From positions 324,817 to 388,816 of the forward strand of contig CAVURC010000020.1 in NCBI GenBank assembly GCA_963743825.1: a stretch of 64,000 nucleotides of DNA, written 5' to 3'. Position 1 is the first letter of the stretch, and every line of letters starts with the position of its first letter. The translations under genes were made by a program, and so were the position numbers. A model generated the notes under the pieces. The model did no database searches, was not told where the DNA came from, and was given only the letters and a program-made list of their open reading frames with translations. Source of the stretch: Sva-07 sp963743825 (lineage in GTDB: Bacteria; Actinomycetota; Acidimicrobiia; Acidimicrobiales; Ilumatobacteraceae). Shown here piece after piece: positions 1 to 11,300 of the stretch.

Positions 1-257
1 ATCTCGATCTGTTCGAGATCAACGAGGCCTTCGCTGCGGTCGGCGTGGCATCTGCCGACGACCTCGGCATCTCGATGGACATCGTCAACGTCAACGGCGG
101 CGCGATCGCCGTCGGCCATCCCCTCGGCATGTCAGGTAACCGCATCACGCTGCACCTCGCACTCGAGCTCGCCCGGCGCGGTGGCGGCATCGGCGCCGCC
201 GCCCTGTGCGGTGGCGGCGGCCAGGGTGACGCCATCGTGCTGCGCGTGAGGTCCTGA
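1..257 (+). CDS. Thiolase (acetyl-CoA acetyltransferase family), C-terminal end
   Basis: The coding frame is open from base 3 and continues from outside the window; only the last ~84 residues are present. Thiolases condense or cleave acyl-CoA thioesters in beta-oxidation or acetoacetyl-CoA formation, in the cytoplasm. Three C-terminal hallmarks are visible in order: the NEAFA motif, the GHP motif carrying the acid/base histidine (in AIAVGHPLG), and the CGGGGQG loop with the second catalytic cysteine. The first catalytic cysteine would lie upstream of the window. Substrate chain length cannot be judged from this end. It ends 120 bases before the permease gene and appears to belong to a different transcription unit. 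Confidence 0.93.
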   Translation, partial: LDLFEINEAFAAVGVASADDLGISMDIVNVNGGAIAVGHPLGMSGNRITLHLALELARRGGGIGAAALCGGGGQGDAIVLRVRS

Positions 258-337
258 CGCGCCTGGCGACGCAGGTCACCGATCTCGACCCGACCGATGG
301 GGACCTTGTTCCCTTCCGACTCATCGCAACATCGGTT

Positions 338-353
338 ATCGTCGATTGACGAT
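338..353. promoter_or_regulatory. Inverted repeat upstream of the permease gene, possible operator
   Basis: A perfect 6-base inverted repeat, ATCGTC-GATT-GACGAT, lies 24 bases before the chosen start of the ArsP-like permease. Size and position would suit an ArsR/SmtB-type operator, but no regulator gene is adjacent and the assignment is inference. Confidence 0.3.
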
Positions 354-377
354 GACACCTGGAGCGAGGATGTAGGG

Positions 378-1433
378 ATGAGCGGGACGCAGACCACCGC
401 GCTCATCGAGCCTGGTCGCTCGACGATGCGTCGCTGGGGACCTGTCGCCGTAGGTGCTGTCGTGTGGTGGGCGCTGTACCACTACAACCTGGCGTTCTGG
501 GACTGGGTGATCTACGACATCGTCGGCCTCGACCCCGCCAGCCGGCTCGGCGAGTCGGTGCACTTCTTCTTCTACGACGTCACCAAGATCGCGCTCCTCT
601 TGACCGGTGTCATCTTCGTGGTCACGATCCTGCGCAGCTTCATGTCGGTCGAGCGCACTCGCGCCGTGCTCGGTCGACGCCGCGAGGGTGCCGGCAACCT
701 CGCTGCGGCCGGTCTTGGCGTGGTCACCCCGTTCTGCTCCTGTTCGGCCGTCCCGGTCTTCATCGGGTTCGTCGCCGCCGGCGTACCGCTCGGGGTGACG
801 CTGAGCTTCCTGATCGCCTCCCCGATGGTGAACGAAGTGGCCATCGTGCTGCTGTTCGGCTTGTTCGGCTGGGAGGTCACTGCCCTCTACATCACCGCCG
901 GGTTGTTCATCGCAGTCACGGCCGGCATGGTGCTCGGCCGTCTGAATCTCGAACGGTGGGTCGAGCCATTCGTGTTCGAGACCAAATTGCGCGGCAAGCA
1001 GATCGATCCGTCGCTCGGACTGTCGTGGGACGACCGCATCCAGATGGGCCGCGAGGAAGTGGCCTCGATCCTGCGCAAGGTGTGGCCCTACCTGCTCGTC
1101 GGCATCGGTGTCGGCGCCGTGATCCATGGCTGGGCGCCCGCCGACTGGTTCGCCGAACACGCCACCGGCGTGCTCGGGGTCCCGATCGCCGTACTGATCG
1201 GGGTTCCCCTCTACTCCAATGCGGCGGGTGTGCTGCCACTCGTCGAAGTCCTGCACGACAAGGGCCTGCCGATGGGCACCGTGCTCGCATTCATGATGAG
1301 CGTCGTCGCATTGTCGCTCCCGGAGATGATCCTGCTGCGCCGGGTGCTGAAGCCCAAGCTGATCGCCACCTACGTCGCCGTCGTCGCCACCGGGATCCTG
1401 TCGATCGGCTTGCTGTTCAACCTCATCCTTTGA
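378..1433 (+). CDS. ArsP/DUF318-type permease (SO_0444-like metal/metalloid efflux)
   Basis: An integral membrane protein of 351 residues with about eight hydrophobic segments. The family signature TPFCSCSAVPVFIGF is present, with the paired cysteines typical of ArsP_1 (DUF318) permeases; members export organoarsenicals, Cu/Zn or other thiophilic ions. I chose the ATG at 378 because GGAGCGAGG lies 8 bases upstream. An earlier in-frame ATG at 297 would add 27 polar residues with no ribosome-binding site and would swallow the inverted repeat. The small thioredoxin-like protein 34 bases downstream is the usual partner of this permease branch, so the two are probably co-transcribed. The exact substrate is not visible; arsenic is suggested by arsM and a second trx fragment further along the window. 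Confidence 0.85.
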   Translation: MSGTQTTALIEPGRSTMRRWGPVAVGAVVWWALYHYNLAFWDWVIYDIVGLDPASRLGESVHFFFYDVTKIALLLTGVIFVVTILRSFMSVERTRAVLGRRREGAGNLAAAGLGVVTPFCSCSAVPVFIGFVAAGVPLGVTLSFLIASPMVNEVAIVLLFGLFGWEVTALYITAGLFIAVTAGMVLGRLNLERWVEPFVFETKLRGKQIDPSLGLSWDDRIQMGREEVASILRKVWPYLLVGIGVGAVIHGWAPADWFAEHATGVLGVPIAVLIGVPLYSNAAGVLPLVEVLHDKGLPMGTVLAFMMSVVALSLPEMILLRRVLKPKLIATYVAVVATGILSIGLLFNLIL

Positions 1434-1467
1434 TCACGTCGATTCACCCACTCCCAGGAGCACCCCC

Positions 1468-1794
1468 ATGGACATCAAGATTCTCGGCACCGGATGCGTC
1501 AACTGCAAGAACCTCGAGAACCTCACCCGGGCCGCGCTCGACGAACTCGGCGTCGATGTCGAGATCGAGAAGGTCACCGACCCGGGCGAGATCGTGTCGT
1601 GGGGTGTCATGTCCACGCCGGCCCTCGTCATCGACGACGAAGTCGTGCTCTCCGGCCGAGTTCCCCCGGTCGACCAGATCAGACAACTCCTCGCCGCCGC
1701 TCTCGATGAGTTCCCACGCAGACGTGCCGTCAGCGTCGCGACCGAACGATGCGCTCAGCCGCGACGCTCGACAGCACGCGCGTCAGGTGGCTGA
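1468..1794 (+). CDS. Small thioredoxin-like (redox-active disulfide) protein
   Basis: The first ~80 residues form a compact thioredoxin fold with a GTGCVNCKNL active site (Cys10, Cys13) and a cis-proline motif STPALVI. Such proteins accompany ArsP-like permeases and are thought to handle the bound metal or its thiols. AGGAG lies before the ATG. Family members normally end near residue 80; here the frame runs on with a basic, low-quality tail to residue 108 that overlaps an opposite-strand ORF. A small indel near 1710 has therefore probably hidden the real stop. Bases 1583-1701 recur at 18153-18271 with about nine mismatches, showing that a second partial copy exists in the window. Confidence 0.8.
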   Translation: MDIKILGTGCVNCKNLENLTRAALDELGVDVEIEKVTDPGEIVSWGVMSTPALVIDDEVVLSGRVPPVDQIRQLLAAALDEFPRRRAVSVATERCAQPRRSTARASGG

Positions 1795-2053
1795 CGTAGT
1801 TCGTGATTGCGTGATCGCCGAAGTGGTCGAAGCGTCGAACTCTGACACCATCGACGAATCCGGCCCATCGATCGTCGGCGCGCCACTTCGCGGTCGGCGG
1901 ACGGATCTCGCCGTTGCGATCGATGTACATGTGGATGCCGGTGTGTCGATACCGCAGCCAGGTCGGAGGCATGTGGGTGACGATGTCGAGGTGGCGCACG
2001 TTCGACTCCGAAGCGGCGCTCAGGTTCCGGCCGCGGCCGGCTCGCTTGCTCAT
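1730..2053 (-). CDS. Hypothetical protein, 107 residues
   Basis: I do not recognise this protein. The residue composition is balanced, with segments such as WLRYRHTGIHMYIDRNG and WAGFVDGVRVRRFDHFGDH, unlike the Arg/Pro/Ser-rich shadows common here. It starts with an ATG at 2053, has no signal peptide or membrane segment, and its 3' end overlaps the suspect tail of the thioredoxin-like gene on the other strand. Its function is unknown and it could be a chance ORF. Confidence 0.4.
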   Translation of the reverse strand: MSKRAGRGRNLSAASESNVRHLDIVTHMPPTWLRYRHTGIHMYIDRNGEIRPPTAKWRADDRWAGFVDGVRVRRFDHFGDHAITNYVSHLTRVLSSVAAERIVRSRR

Positions 2054-2350
2054 CGGCTGACCGAACAGTACTGCTTACGCGGATGCGACCGGGAACGGAT
2101 GCTACGTGGTGAAGCTGCCGCAAGCTTCGAGAACCGTGCCCTGAACCTCTGGTGGAGCCTTTGAGTTCGTGGCTCGAGCGGCCTCCCAAACCACCCGAAA
2201 CTCGTCTGGACCGAGGCGAGAATCGCGCTGCTCGTGGGGGCCCGATCTCTGGCCGCGGTCGATCTCGAGAAGATATCCGATCGACCTCTCGCTTTCCGGG
2301 TTTCGACACGCGAGAGTGACCATCCCACATCGGGCGGATGGGAGACGGGA
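2054..2350. other. Non-coding stretch before the giant gene
   Basis: About 300 bases without a convincing gene. It would carry the promoter of the giant exported protein and of the opposite-strand hypothetical gene. I see no clear -10/-35 pair or operator. Confidence 0.4.
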
Positions 2351-5300
2351 ATGGAGTCGAACGCAACGGGACTCGGGCGGAGGACGACACGCGCCCGCAC
2401 GTCCGGCGTCGCCCCAGTCATCGCAGTGGTCATCGCCCTGGCGACCATGTTCTCGTCGATCGCGATCACGAGTCCTGCTGCCCACGCCGCGTCCGCTCCC
2501 GTGGCTCGTGACGGATGTGGCTCGCACGAACGCGGGGACGCAGGTCGCGGTGAACGTGCTCGGCAACGACTTCGACCCCGACGGCGACAGCTTCAGCGTG
2601 GTCGAAGTCGTCCGACCCCCGCCAACGGCACCGTCCTCACTTCGTGTCCAGCCGCTGTCTACTACACCCCCAACGCCGGATTCGCCGGCGAGGAATCGAT
2701 CACCTACACGATCGAGGACAGCACCGGGCTGACGGCCACCGGCACGGCGACGGTGTGGGTCGACACCAGCGCCAGCACGACCGGCCGTCCCGACGCGTTG
2801 ACCGACTACTTCTACGTCTACCAAGGCTCCAGCGTCGGGTTCAGCACCGCCCAACTCCTCGCACAACGACAACGACCCTGACAACCAGACCCTCACCGTC
2901 GTCAGCCGTGTCCGAACCATCCAACAACGGCACCCTCACCGGCGACCCTCATCAACGGCTACACCTACACCCCCAGCATCGACGCCAACCTCGTCGGCAT
3001 CGACTCCCAACTCGACTACCTCGATCACCGACCCCGACGGCCACGTCGACCAAGGCACCATCACCATCCGCATCCTCGCCGCCGACGACACCAACCAACC
3101 ACCCGTGGCTCGTGACGGATGTGGCGCGCACGAACCCGGGGACGCAGGTGCACGGTCAACGTGCCGGCAACGACTTCGACCCCGACGGCGACACCTTCAG
3201 CGTGGTCGAAGTCGTCCACCCCCGCCAACGGCACCGTCTCACTTCGTGTCCACCACCGTCTACTACACCCCCAAAGCCGGATTCGCCGGCATCGAAACCA
3301 TCACCTACACCCTGCGCGACACCCACGGAATCACCACCACCGGCACGGTGACGGTGTGGGTCGACACCAGCGCCAGCATCGACCGCGCAGTCCCGGACCG
3401 CGCAGACCGACTACTTCTACGTCTACCAAGGTTCCAGCGTCGGGTTCAGCACCGCGCCAACTCCTCGCACAACGACACCGACCCCGACAACCAGACCCTC
3501 ACCGTCGTCGCCGTGTCCGAACCATCCAACAACGGCACCCTCACCGGCACCCTCACCAACGGCTACACCTACACCCCCAACCTCGCCGTCGACCTCGTCG
3601 GCATCGACTGCCAACTCGACTACCTCATCACCGACCCCGACGGCCACGTCGACCAAGGCACCATCACCATCCGCATCCTCGCCGCCGGCGACACCAACCA
3701 ACCCCCCGTGGCTCGTGACGGATGTGGCGCGCACGAACCCGGGGACGCAGGTGCGCGGTCAACGTCGCGCGGCAACGACTTCGACCCCGACGGCGACACC
3801 TTCAGCGTGGTCGAAGTCGTCCACCCCCGCCCACGGCACCGTCACTCAACTTCGGTCCACCGCCGTCTACTACACCCCCAACGCCGGATTCGCCGGCGTC
3901 GAAACCATCACCTACACCCTCCGCGACACCCACGGCATCACCACCACCGGCACGGTGACGGTGTGGGTCGACACCGGCGCCGGCATCGACCGCGCCGTCA
4001 CCGACGCCGTCGACCGACTACTTCTACGTCTACCAAGGCTCCAGCGTCGGGTTCAGCACCGCCCAACTCCTCGCCAACGACACCGACCCCGACAACCAGA
4101 CCCTCACGGTCGTCGCCGTGTCCGAACCATCCAACAACGGCACCCTCACCGGCACCCTCACCAACGGCTACACCTACACCCCCAACCTCGACGCCAACCT
4201 CGTCGGCATCGACGCCCAACTCGACTACCTCATCACCGACCCCGACGGCCACGTCGACCAAGGCACCATCACCATCCGCATCCTCGCCGCCGGCGACACC
4301 AACCAACCACCCGTGGCTCGTGCGGATGTGGCGCGCACGAACCCGGGGGCGCAGGTGCGGTCAACGTCGCGCGGCAACGACTTCGACCCCGACGGCGACA
4401 CCTTCAGCGTGGTCGAAGTCGTCCACCCCCGCCAACGGCACCGTCATCACTTCAGCGTCCAGCGACTTCTACTACACCCCCAACGCCGGATTCGCCGGCA
4501 TCGAAACCATCACCTACACCCTCCGCGACACCCACGGAATCACCACCACCGGCACGGTGACGGTGTGGGTCGACACCGGCGCCAGCACCGACCGCGCCGT
4601 CACCGACGCGCAGACCGACTACTTCTACGTCTACCAAGGTTCCACGCGTCGGGTTCAGCACCGCCCAACTCCTCGCCAACGACACCGACCCCGACAACCA
4701 GACCCTCACGGTCGTCGCCGTGTCCGAACCATCCAACAACGGCACCCTCACCGGCACCCTCACCAACGGCTACACCTACACCCCCAACCTCGACGCCAAC
4801 CTCGTCGGCATCGACTCCCAACTCGACTACCTCGATCACCGACCCCGACGGCCACGTCGACCAAGGCACCATCACCATCCGCATCCTCGCCGCCGACGAC
4901 ACCAACCAACCACCCGTTGCGGTGGCCGACGCCGCACAGACCAACACTGGAACGCAGGTGCGCGGTCAACGTGCGCGGCAACGACTTCGACCCCGACGGC
5001 GACACCATCAGCGTGGTCGAAGTCGTCCACCCCCGCCAACGGCACCGTCATCAACTTCGGTCCAGCCACCGTCTACTACACCCCCAACGCCGGATTCGCC
5101 GGCATCGAAACCATCACCTACACCCTGCGCGACAACCACGGAATCACCACCACCGGACTGGTCACGGTGCTCGTCGGCGCGATCGGCGACCAGCCACCCG
5201 TGGCGCAGTCGGCGCAACTACCAGGTGCAGGCCGGCGCCACGCTGCCGATCACGCTGTCGGCAGTCGACCCGAACGGTCAGCCGCTCACGTGGAGGCTCG

Positions 5301-8300
5301 TCACCGCGCCCGATCGGCCAGCTGACCGGGTCGCTCACGGGCGCAGCGCCGCAGTTGACGTACACGGCACCAACGAATCGGCCGACCGATGCCTTCGTCT
5401 ACGAAGTCAGCGACGGCACGCTCACCGCGCAGGCGACGATCACCCTCACCATCCTGCGGGCGAACATCGTGCCGGTGGCCGACGACGACGTGGCCACAAC
5501 CACGCAGGAGACCCCGGTGTCGGTCGCGGTGCTGGTCGGTGACACCGACGCCGACGGCGACATCCTGACCGTGACGGGGTACACGAACGGCGCCCACGGC
5601 ACAGTGCGCGTGCTCCGCATCGGAGTGCACCTACACGCCGGAGCCCGGGTACTTCGGCAGCGACACGTTCACCTACACGATCGTCGACGGGTTCGGCGGG
5701 AGCGACCAGGCGAGCGTGGCGGTGACGATCGACCCGTCACCGATCGCCGCGAGCCTCGCAGCCGGCGACACCCACCACTGGCCCTGGGGCGACGTCGATC
5801 AACCTCGCCGACATCCCGTACGAGCGCATGCGACAGCTCGACGTCGACGTCTCGAACTCGCCCTCGCCCGACGTTCGCCCTGGCTCGACGTTCACCGCTC
5901 GCTCGGCGTTCACCCTTGGCGCGACGGTCTCCCGCTCTCCGACTTCGCACCGCTCGCACGCCGCTCCCCCAGCGCCGCGAGCACGCCGCTGTCGGAGATC
6001 CCGGTCGACTACCCAGGCGGCTGGCCGGCGCTGCTGGAGGGCACCCCGCTCGCAGGCACACCCGACCCAGAGCATCACGTTCGGCGAGTTCCTCGCGCTC
6101 TACGACACCCTGGCACCGCCTGCCCCCGGCGCTGCGCGACCTGACGCTCGAGGACGTGTCGTTCTTCGACGGCACGACGCTCGCGAACGGCTCGCCGGCC
6201 GCGTTCCTGCTCGGAGCGACGCCGATCGCCGACATCCGTTACGGCGCGCAGTCGTGGTGCGACAAGCTTGCCGGCGCACGAAGGGAGCGTCAACGTGCGC
6301 GTCGCTGGGTGTCGGCCCGACGACGACTCTGCTCGAACTCGACGCCGACACCGACGCCGCCGCCGTGCTCGCCGAGCAGCCCGACCTTCGGCGTGTCGCG
6401 CTGCAGGACAACTTCGACGCCTTCGTCGATGCGCCGGTCAGCGATGCCCGGCTGAACGAGCTCAACCTCTTCGCCACCAACCTCGGACTGGTCAGCGTCG
6501 GCGCAGCGATCGATGCCTCGGCCGCCGTCGGATCGGTGTTGATCTCCGACATCCCGGTCAACGACACGAACCCCGACGACGGCGCCTACGGTCGACGCGA
6601 TCTCGTCGTCGACTGCATCAGCTTCGTCTGCTCGGGCTGGGGCGACGCTCGGTCAGGCAAAGGCGGCCGGCGCGCTCGTCGCCGGTGCGAAGTTGCAGGA
6701 CGTCGGTCGGGCCTTCTTCGACCACACCGTCGCCGGCAACCCACCGATCTCTGTGGCCCAGATCACGTCGGCGCTGCCCGCGTCGGTCGACGTCAACGAC
6801 GTCATCGTCGGCTCGCTCGACCAGAGCGACTTCCCGTGGGAAGACGTCGACCTCACGACCGCGGGCCTGCAGGACTTCGCACAGACCGGCGCCACGCTGG
6901 ACTGGAACCTGCGGTTGAACGTCGACAGCTCACGCGCCGGTCCCGGCCCCTTCGCCACCACCGTGACTGTCACGCTCCCTCCCGGATTTCGCACGTTCGC
7001 TCCCACACCGGCACGCCCGGCACCGGTCGCTCTGAACACGTTCACACCCGCCGCCGGCGCGTTCACCGGACCCGCTGCTACCGATGGGCCCGACGGGCAG
7101 ATCCTCGTGTGGACGATCGCCGATGTTGCAGTCGACACCGACTACACCCTGTCGTTTCGCACCACGCCGGGCCTGAAGCTCGGCCAAGCCCGAGCGGTCG
7201 CCAAGGTCGAGATCACCAACGGGGCAGCGACCACGGCCGGTGTCGTCGGTGTCGTCGACACAGCCGACGCATCTGCCGAAGCGGGATCGGCGCTTCCCGT
7301 CGAGAGCAACGTGTTGTATCTCGGCTACGTCGACCGCGCCGACGACCTCGACCTCTACGGCTTCGAGCCGACTCCGCTCGCCCAGGTTGGCGTACGCCTC
7401 AGCCACCTTGCGGGAGACGGCGACCTGGTCGTCTACGGCCCGTCGACCGACAACCCGACCAACTCGCCGTCGCCGGTCGCCACCCGAACGGCCACCCCGT
7501 CTGCCCCGCCACTCGTCGCGGAAGACTTCGACATCTCGGGCACCGGCTACTCGCCCGAGCCCGACACCGATGCGGGCATCCCGCTCATCGACGGCCTCAC
7601 GGTGGTCGGCAGGTCGGCCGCCCGGAACACCGATGTCGAGGCGGTCGACGCCATCGAGCCCGACCTGCTCCAGGTGAGCTCGTACAACTCGGCGACCTCG
7701 AACGAACCGTACGTGCTGCGCGTCCGAGAGGTCGACCCACCGCGAACCCCGACCTGCACGGCGTACGCCCGAACCGGCGGCGTGGCCGGAACACTTCCCA
7801 ACCTCACCGCCCTCCCAGCCGACCTTGCGACGATCATCTTGGTCAACCGTGAGCGTCTCGGCGACACGTTCGGCACCGTGGCGGCCGACGACGTCGTCGC
7901 TGCACTGTCGACATTTGCGGCACGCCCCGATGTGAAGGGCGTCGTCATCCCGGTCGAGGGCGACCCGGGTGTTGCATCGGCCTATGCCGCATGGAACGCG
8001 AACCCCTGTGTCACCGATCGGGCGAACAAGGTCGTCAACGAGATCACGCAGCTCGTCGTCGGGATCCGCAACGGTGCACTGCCCGGAGTCGCCGCCCACC
8101 CGGCGCTGCAGAACGTCGTGGTCGTCGGCGGCGATGACATCATCCCGATGGCCCGCCTCGACGACACCACACGCCTCGGCAACGAGACTGGCTACGCCGA
8201 CACCTTCGACGTCAACGGGTCGTACTACGGGGCGCTCAGTACCAGTCACTTCCTGAGCGACGACCCCTACGGCGACCTCGATCCGATCGAGTGGGCGACA

Positions 8301-11300
8301 CGCCGGCTCTACGTGCCCGAGCTGGCGCTTGGCCGCCTCGTCGAATCGCCGACCCAGATCATCGCCCAGCTCGACGCGTTCGCAGACGCTTCGGGGCGTC
8401 TCGACGCCGGCCGCGCCTACGCCGCCGGCTACGACTTCATGACCGACGGCGCGAGCTCGGTGCGTCAGGCATTGTCGACGTCGTTGGCCGCAGCGAACGG
8501 GGGGCCGGCAACGGTGACCGGGCCGACCAACGAGTCGACGTGGACCGGCTCCGAGCTCCTCGCCGACCTGACCCGACCACCCGCACCGAGCATCGATGCG
8601 ATCTTCGGCCACTTCGACCACACCGCGCTCGAAACTCCGGCCGGCGATGGCGTCCGCGCCGACGAACTCGCCACCGCACTCCCCGACGGAGCGCGACTCG
8701 TGTTCTCGATGGGATGCCACTCGGGCCTCGCCGTCTCCGATGCCGTCGTCGGCGGCGGAGCCCTCGCCGACGACCTCGCCGCGGCGTTGACCGCACGCGG
8801 CGCCGTGTACCTGGCAGCTACCGGCTACGGCTACGGCGACCAGATCAGTGTCGGCCTGCAGGAGCGGCTGATGACGCTGTTCGCCGCCGAACTCGACGGT
8901 TCGGTCTCGTTGGGCGACGCACTCCGTAATGCCAAACAGCGGTACTTCGCGAGCCAGGGCCTGTACGGCGTGTACGACGAGAAAGCGCTGTCGAGCACGA
9001 TCATGTACGGCCTGCCGATGTTCGCCGTCGGAACTGAGCGCCCGTCAGGCCGACGCCGCCGAACGCGACGGCAACGCCGATTCCCGGAACGCTCGGTCTG
9101 TCGTCGATCTCCTACACCGAGGATTTCACGTTCACCCCACGATCGGCCGACGCAGGCCGCTGGTTCGAGGCTGATGCAGGTACTGGCCGTCAGTTGCCAC
9201 AGATCACCGCCGGCCGGCCGGTCCAACCACACGCCGAGACCGACGTGACCGCCATCGCAACGGACAACACGCTGCTCCCGGCGCACGGTGCCGTGGTGAG
9301 CGGACTGGTCACCGGTGATGTCGTGGCCGACTTCGACGCCGCGTTCAGCCGTCCAACGCTCGACAACGCCGCCGGCGAACCCGAACCCGTGAACGCCGTC
9401 GCGGCGTTCCCGACCCGACTCGCCGGCGTGACGACGGCCAGCGACGAGCGGGGCCCCGTCGGGCCCGACGGCATCCAACAGCGCCAACAGCTCGTGCTGA
9501 TCCCGGGCCAGTTCCTGTCGGGCACGAACGACACACCGGGTCGGGGCACCCAGGTCCTCTTCGACCAGATGTCGGGCGACGTCTACTACTCGCCGTCGAC
9601 CGACTGGACGCCGCCGAAGGTCGGCGAGGTGGTGCTGTCACGTGCCTCCGGCGACACCACTGCCCTCGTCACCGTCGACGCATCCGACGCGTCGGGCATC
9701 CACCGAACGGTCGCCCTCTACCAGGCGGGTGGCGACTGGACGTCCGTCGATCTCGGAGTTGGATCAGGTGTCTTCACGGGGACGCTCAGCGTGCCCACCG
9801 CGATCGCCAACGAACAGATCCGCGTCGTCGTCCAAGTGGTCGACGGTGCCGGCAACGTGTCGTGGGCCTCGAACAAGGGCCCAGGGTTCACACCGACTCC
9901 GCCACCACCACCTCCACCAACCGTGGCGCTTTCACCGGTGGTTCCGACTTCGGGCTGGTTCGGTGCCGCGCCGCAGATCACGGTGGTGGGCAACGCCTCG
10001 GCCACGTTCGACGTGTCGATCGACGGCGGGCCGAAGGTGACCTATCTCGGACCGTTCACGCCGACGGGCCTCGCCGACGGTGCCCACGTCATCGAGGCAA
10101 TCGGCTCCGACGGGAGCAGTGCGTTCGTCACCGTCCGCGTCGACACCGCACCGCCCGGCGTCGACGTGAGCTTGTCGCCGGCAGCCAACAGCGCCGGATG
10201 GCACAACGCCACGGTCACGGCGACGTTCACCTGCACCGACTCGGCTTCGGGCGTCGCCGGCTGTCCAGCGCCGACCTCGACCGGCACGCAGGAGGGCACT
10301 GCTGTGCCCATCACCGGCACGGCGACCGATCTCGTCGGGCTGACTACCACCCTGAACCGCACGATCAAGGTGGATCGGACTGCACCGAGCGTTCCCCTCC
10401 TGACGCTCGACCCGGCGACGCCCACGGTCGACCAGGCAACGACGCTGACGGCGTTGTCGTCCGACGGGACTGTCGGGTCTGATCGGCGGCGAATGGTGGA
10501 TCGGCGCCGACCCCGGGCGGGGTAGCGCAATGCCACTCAACATCTCGTCGTCGTCGCTGAGCGCATTGATTCCGGCGACCCTCGCTCCCGGCTCGTACAC
10601 CGTCTCGGCACGCGCCGTCGACGCAGCCGGCAACTGGAGCGACATCGGCACCACCGTGCTGACCGTCACCGCCGCACAGAATGCGGTGCCGGTTGCGGTG
10701 GCGCAGAGTGTGGATACACCCGAAGACACCGCGCTCGCAATCACGCTCGCGGGCAGCGACGCCGACGCAACCGACGTGGTGTCGTTCACCGTCGCATCGC
10801 AACCCACACACGGAACACTCTCGGGCACAACCCCGAACCTGACCTACACACCCGACACCAACTTCAACGGCAACGACTCGTTCACCTTCACCGCCAACGA
10901 CGGCACCGACACCTCCGAACCCGCCACGATCTCCGTCACCGTGGCGCCCGTCAACGACGCCCCCACCATCACCACACCCGCATCGCTCGCCACCACCGAA
11001 GGCACCACACTGCCGATCACTGCCACCCTCGCCGACCTCGACGGCGACACCGTGACCGTCACATGGAACGTCGCCCCCGGCCCCGACGTCGACAGCGGCG
11101 CCACCTGCGCGATCGCCAACCTCGCCAGCACCACCATCACCTGCACCGACAACGGCACCTACACCCTCACCGCCACCGCATCCGACGGCAACAGCGACCG
11201 CAGCAGCACCAACCGAACTCACCGTCACCAACGCCAACCCCAACGTCACCATCACCAGCGCCCCCACCGGACCCCTCCCCAACGCAACACCCGTCGACAT

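Noticed and set aside
336..1256. A 306-codon minus-strand ORF opposite the ArsP-like permease
   Set aside because: Composition (Glu/Asp/His/Arg-rich, no motif) and overlap with an obvious permease mark it as a shadow.
2498..5196. Regularly spaced repeats considered as CRISPR
   Set aside because: The whole ~603-base unit is repeated with no variable spacers, and it encodes protein domains; no cas genes are nearby.
3105..6455. A 1,116-codon open frame taken at face value as a His/Arg/Pro/Thr-rich protein
   Set aside because: It hops between the true cadherin frame and out-of-frame text; the His/Pro-rich parts are frameshifted repeat sequence.
6930..8720. A 596-codon open frame on the minus strand opposite the protease domain
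   Set aside because: It is antisense to a frame with clear gingipain-like motifs; its product is Arg/Val/Gly-rich with no motif. High-GC shadow.
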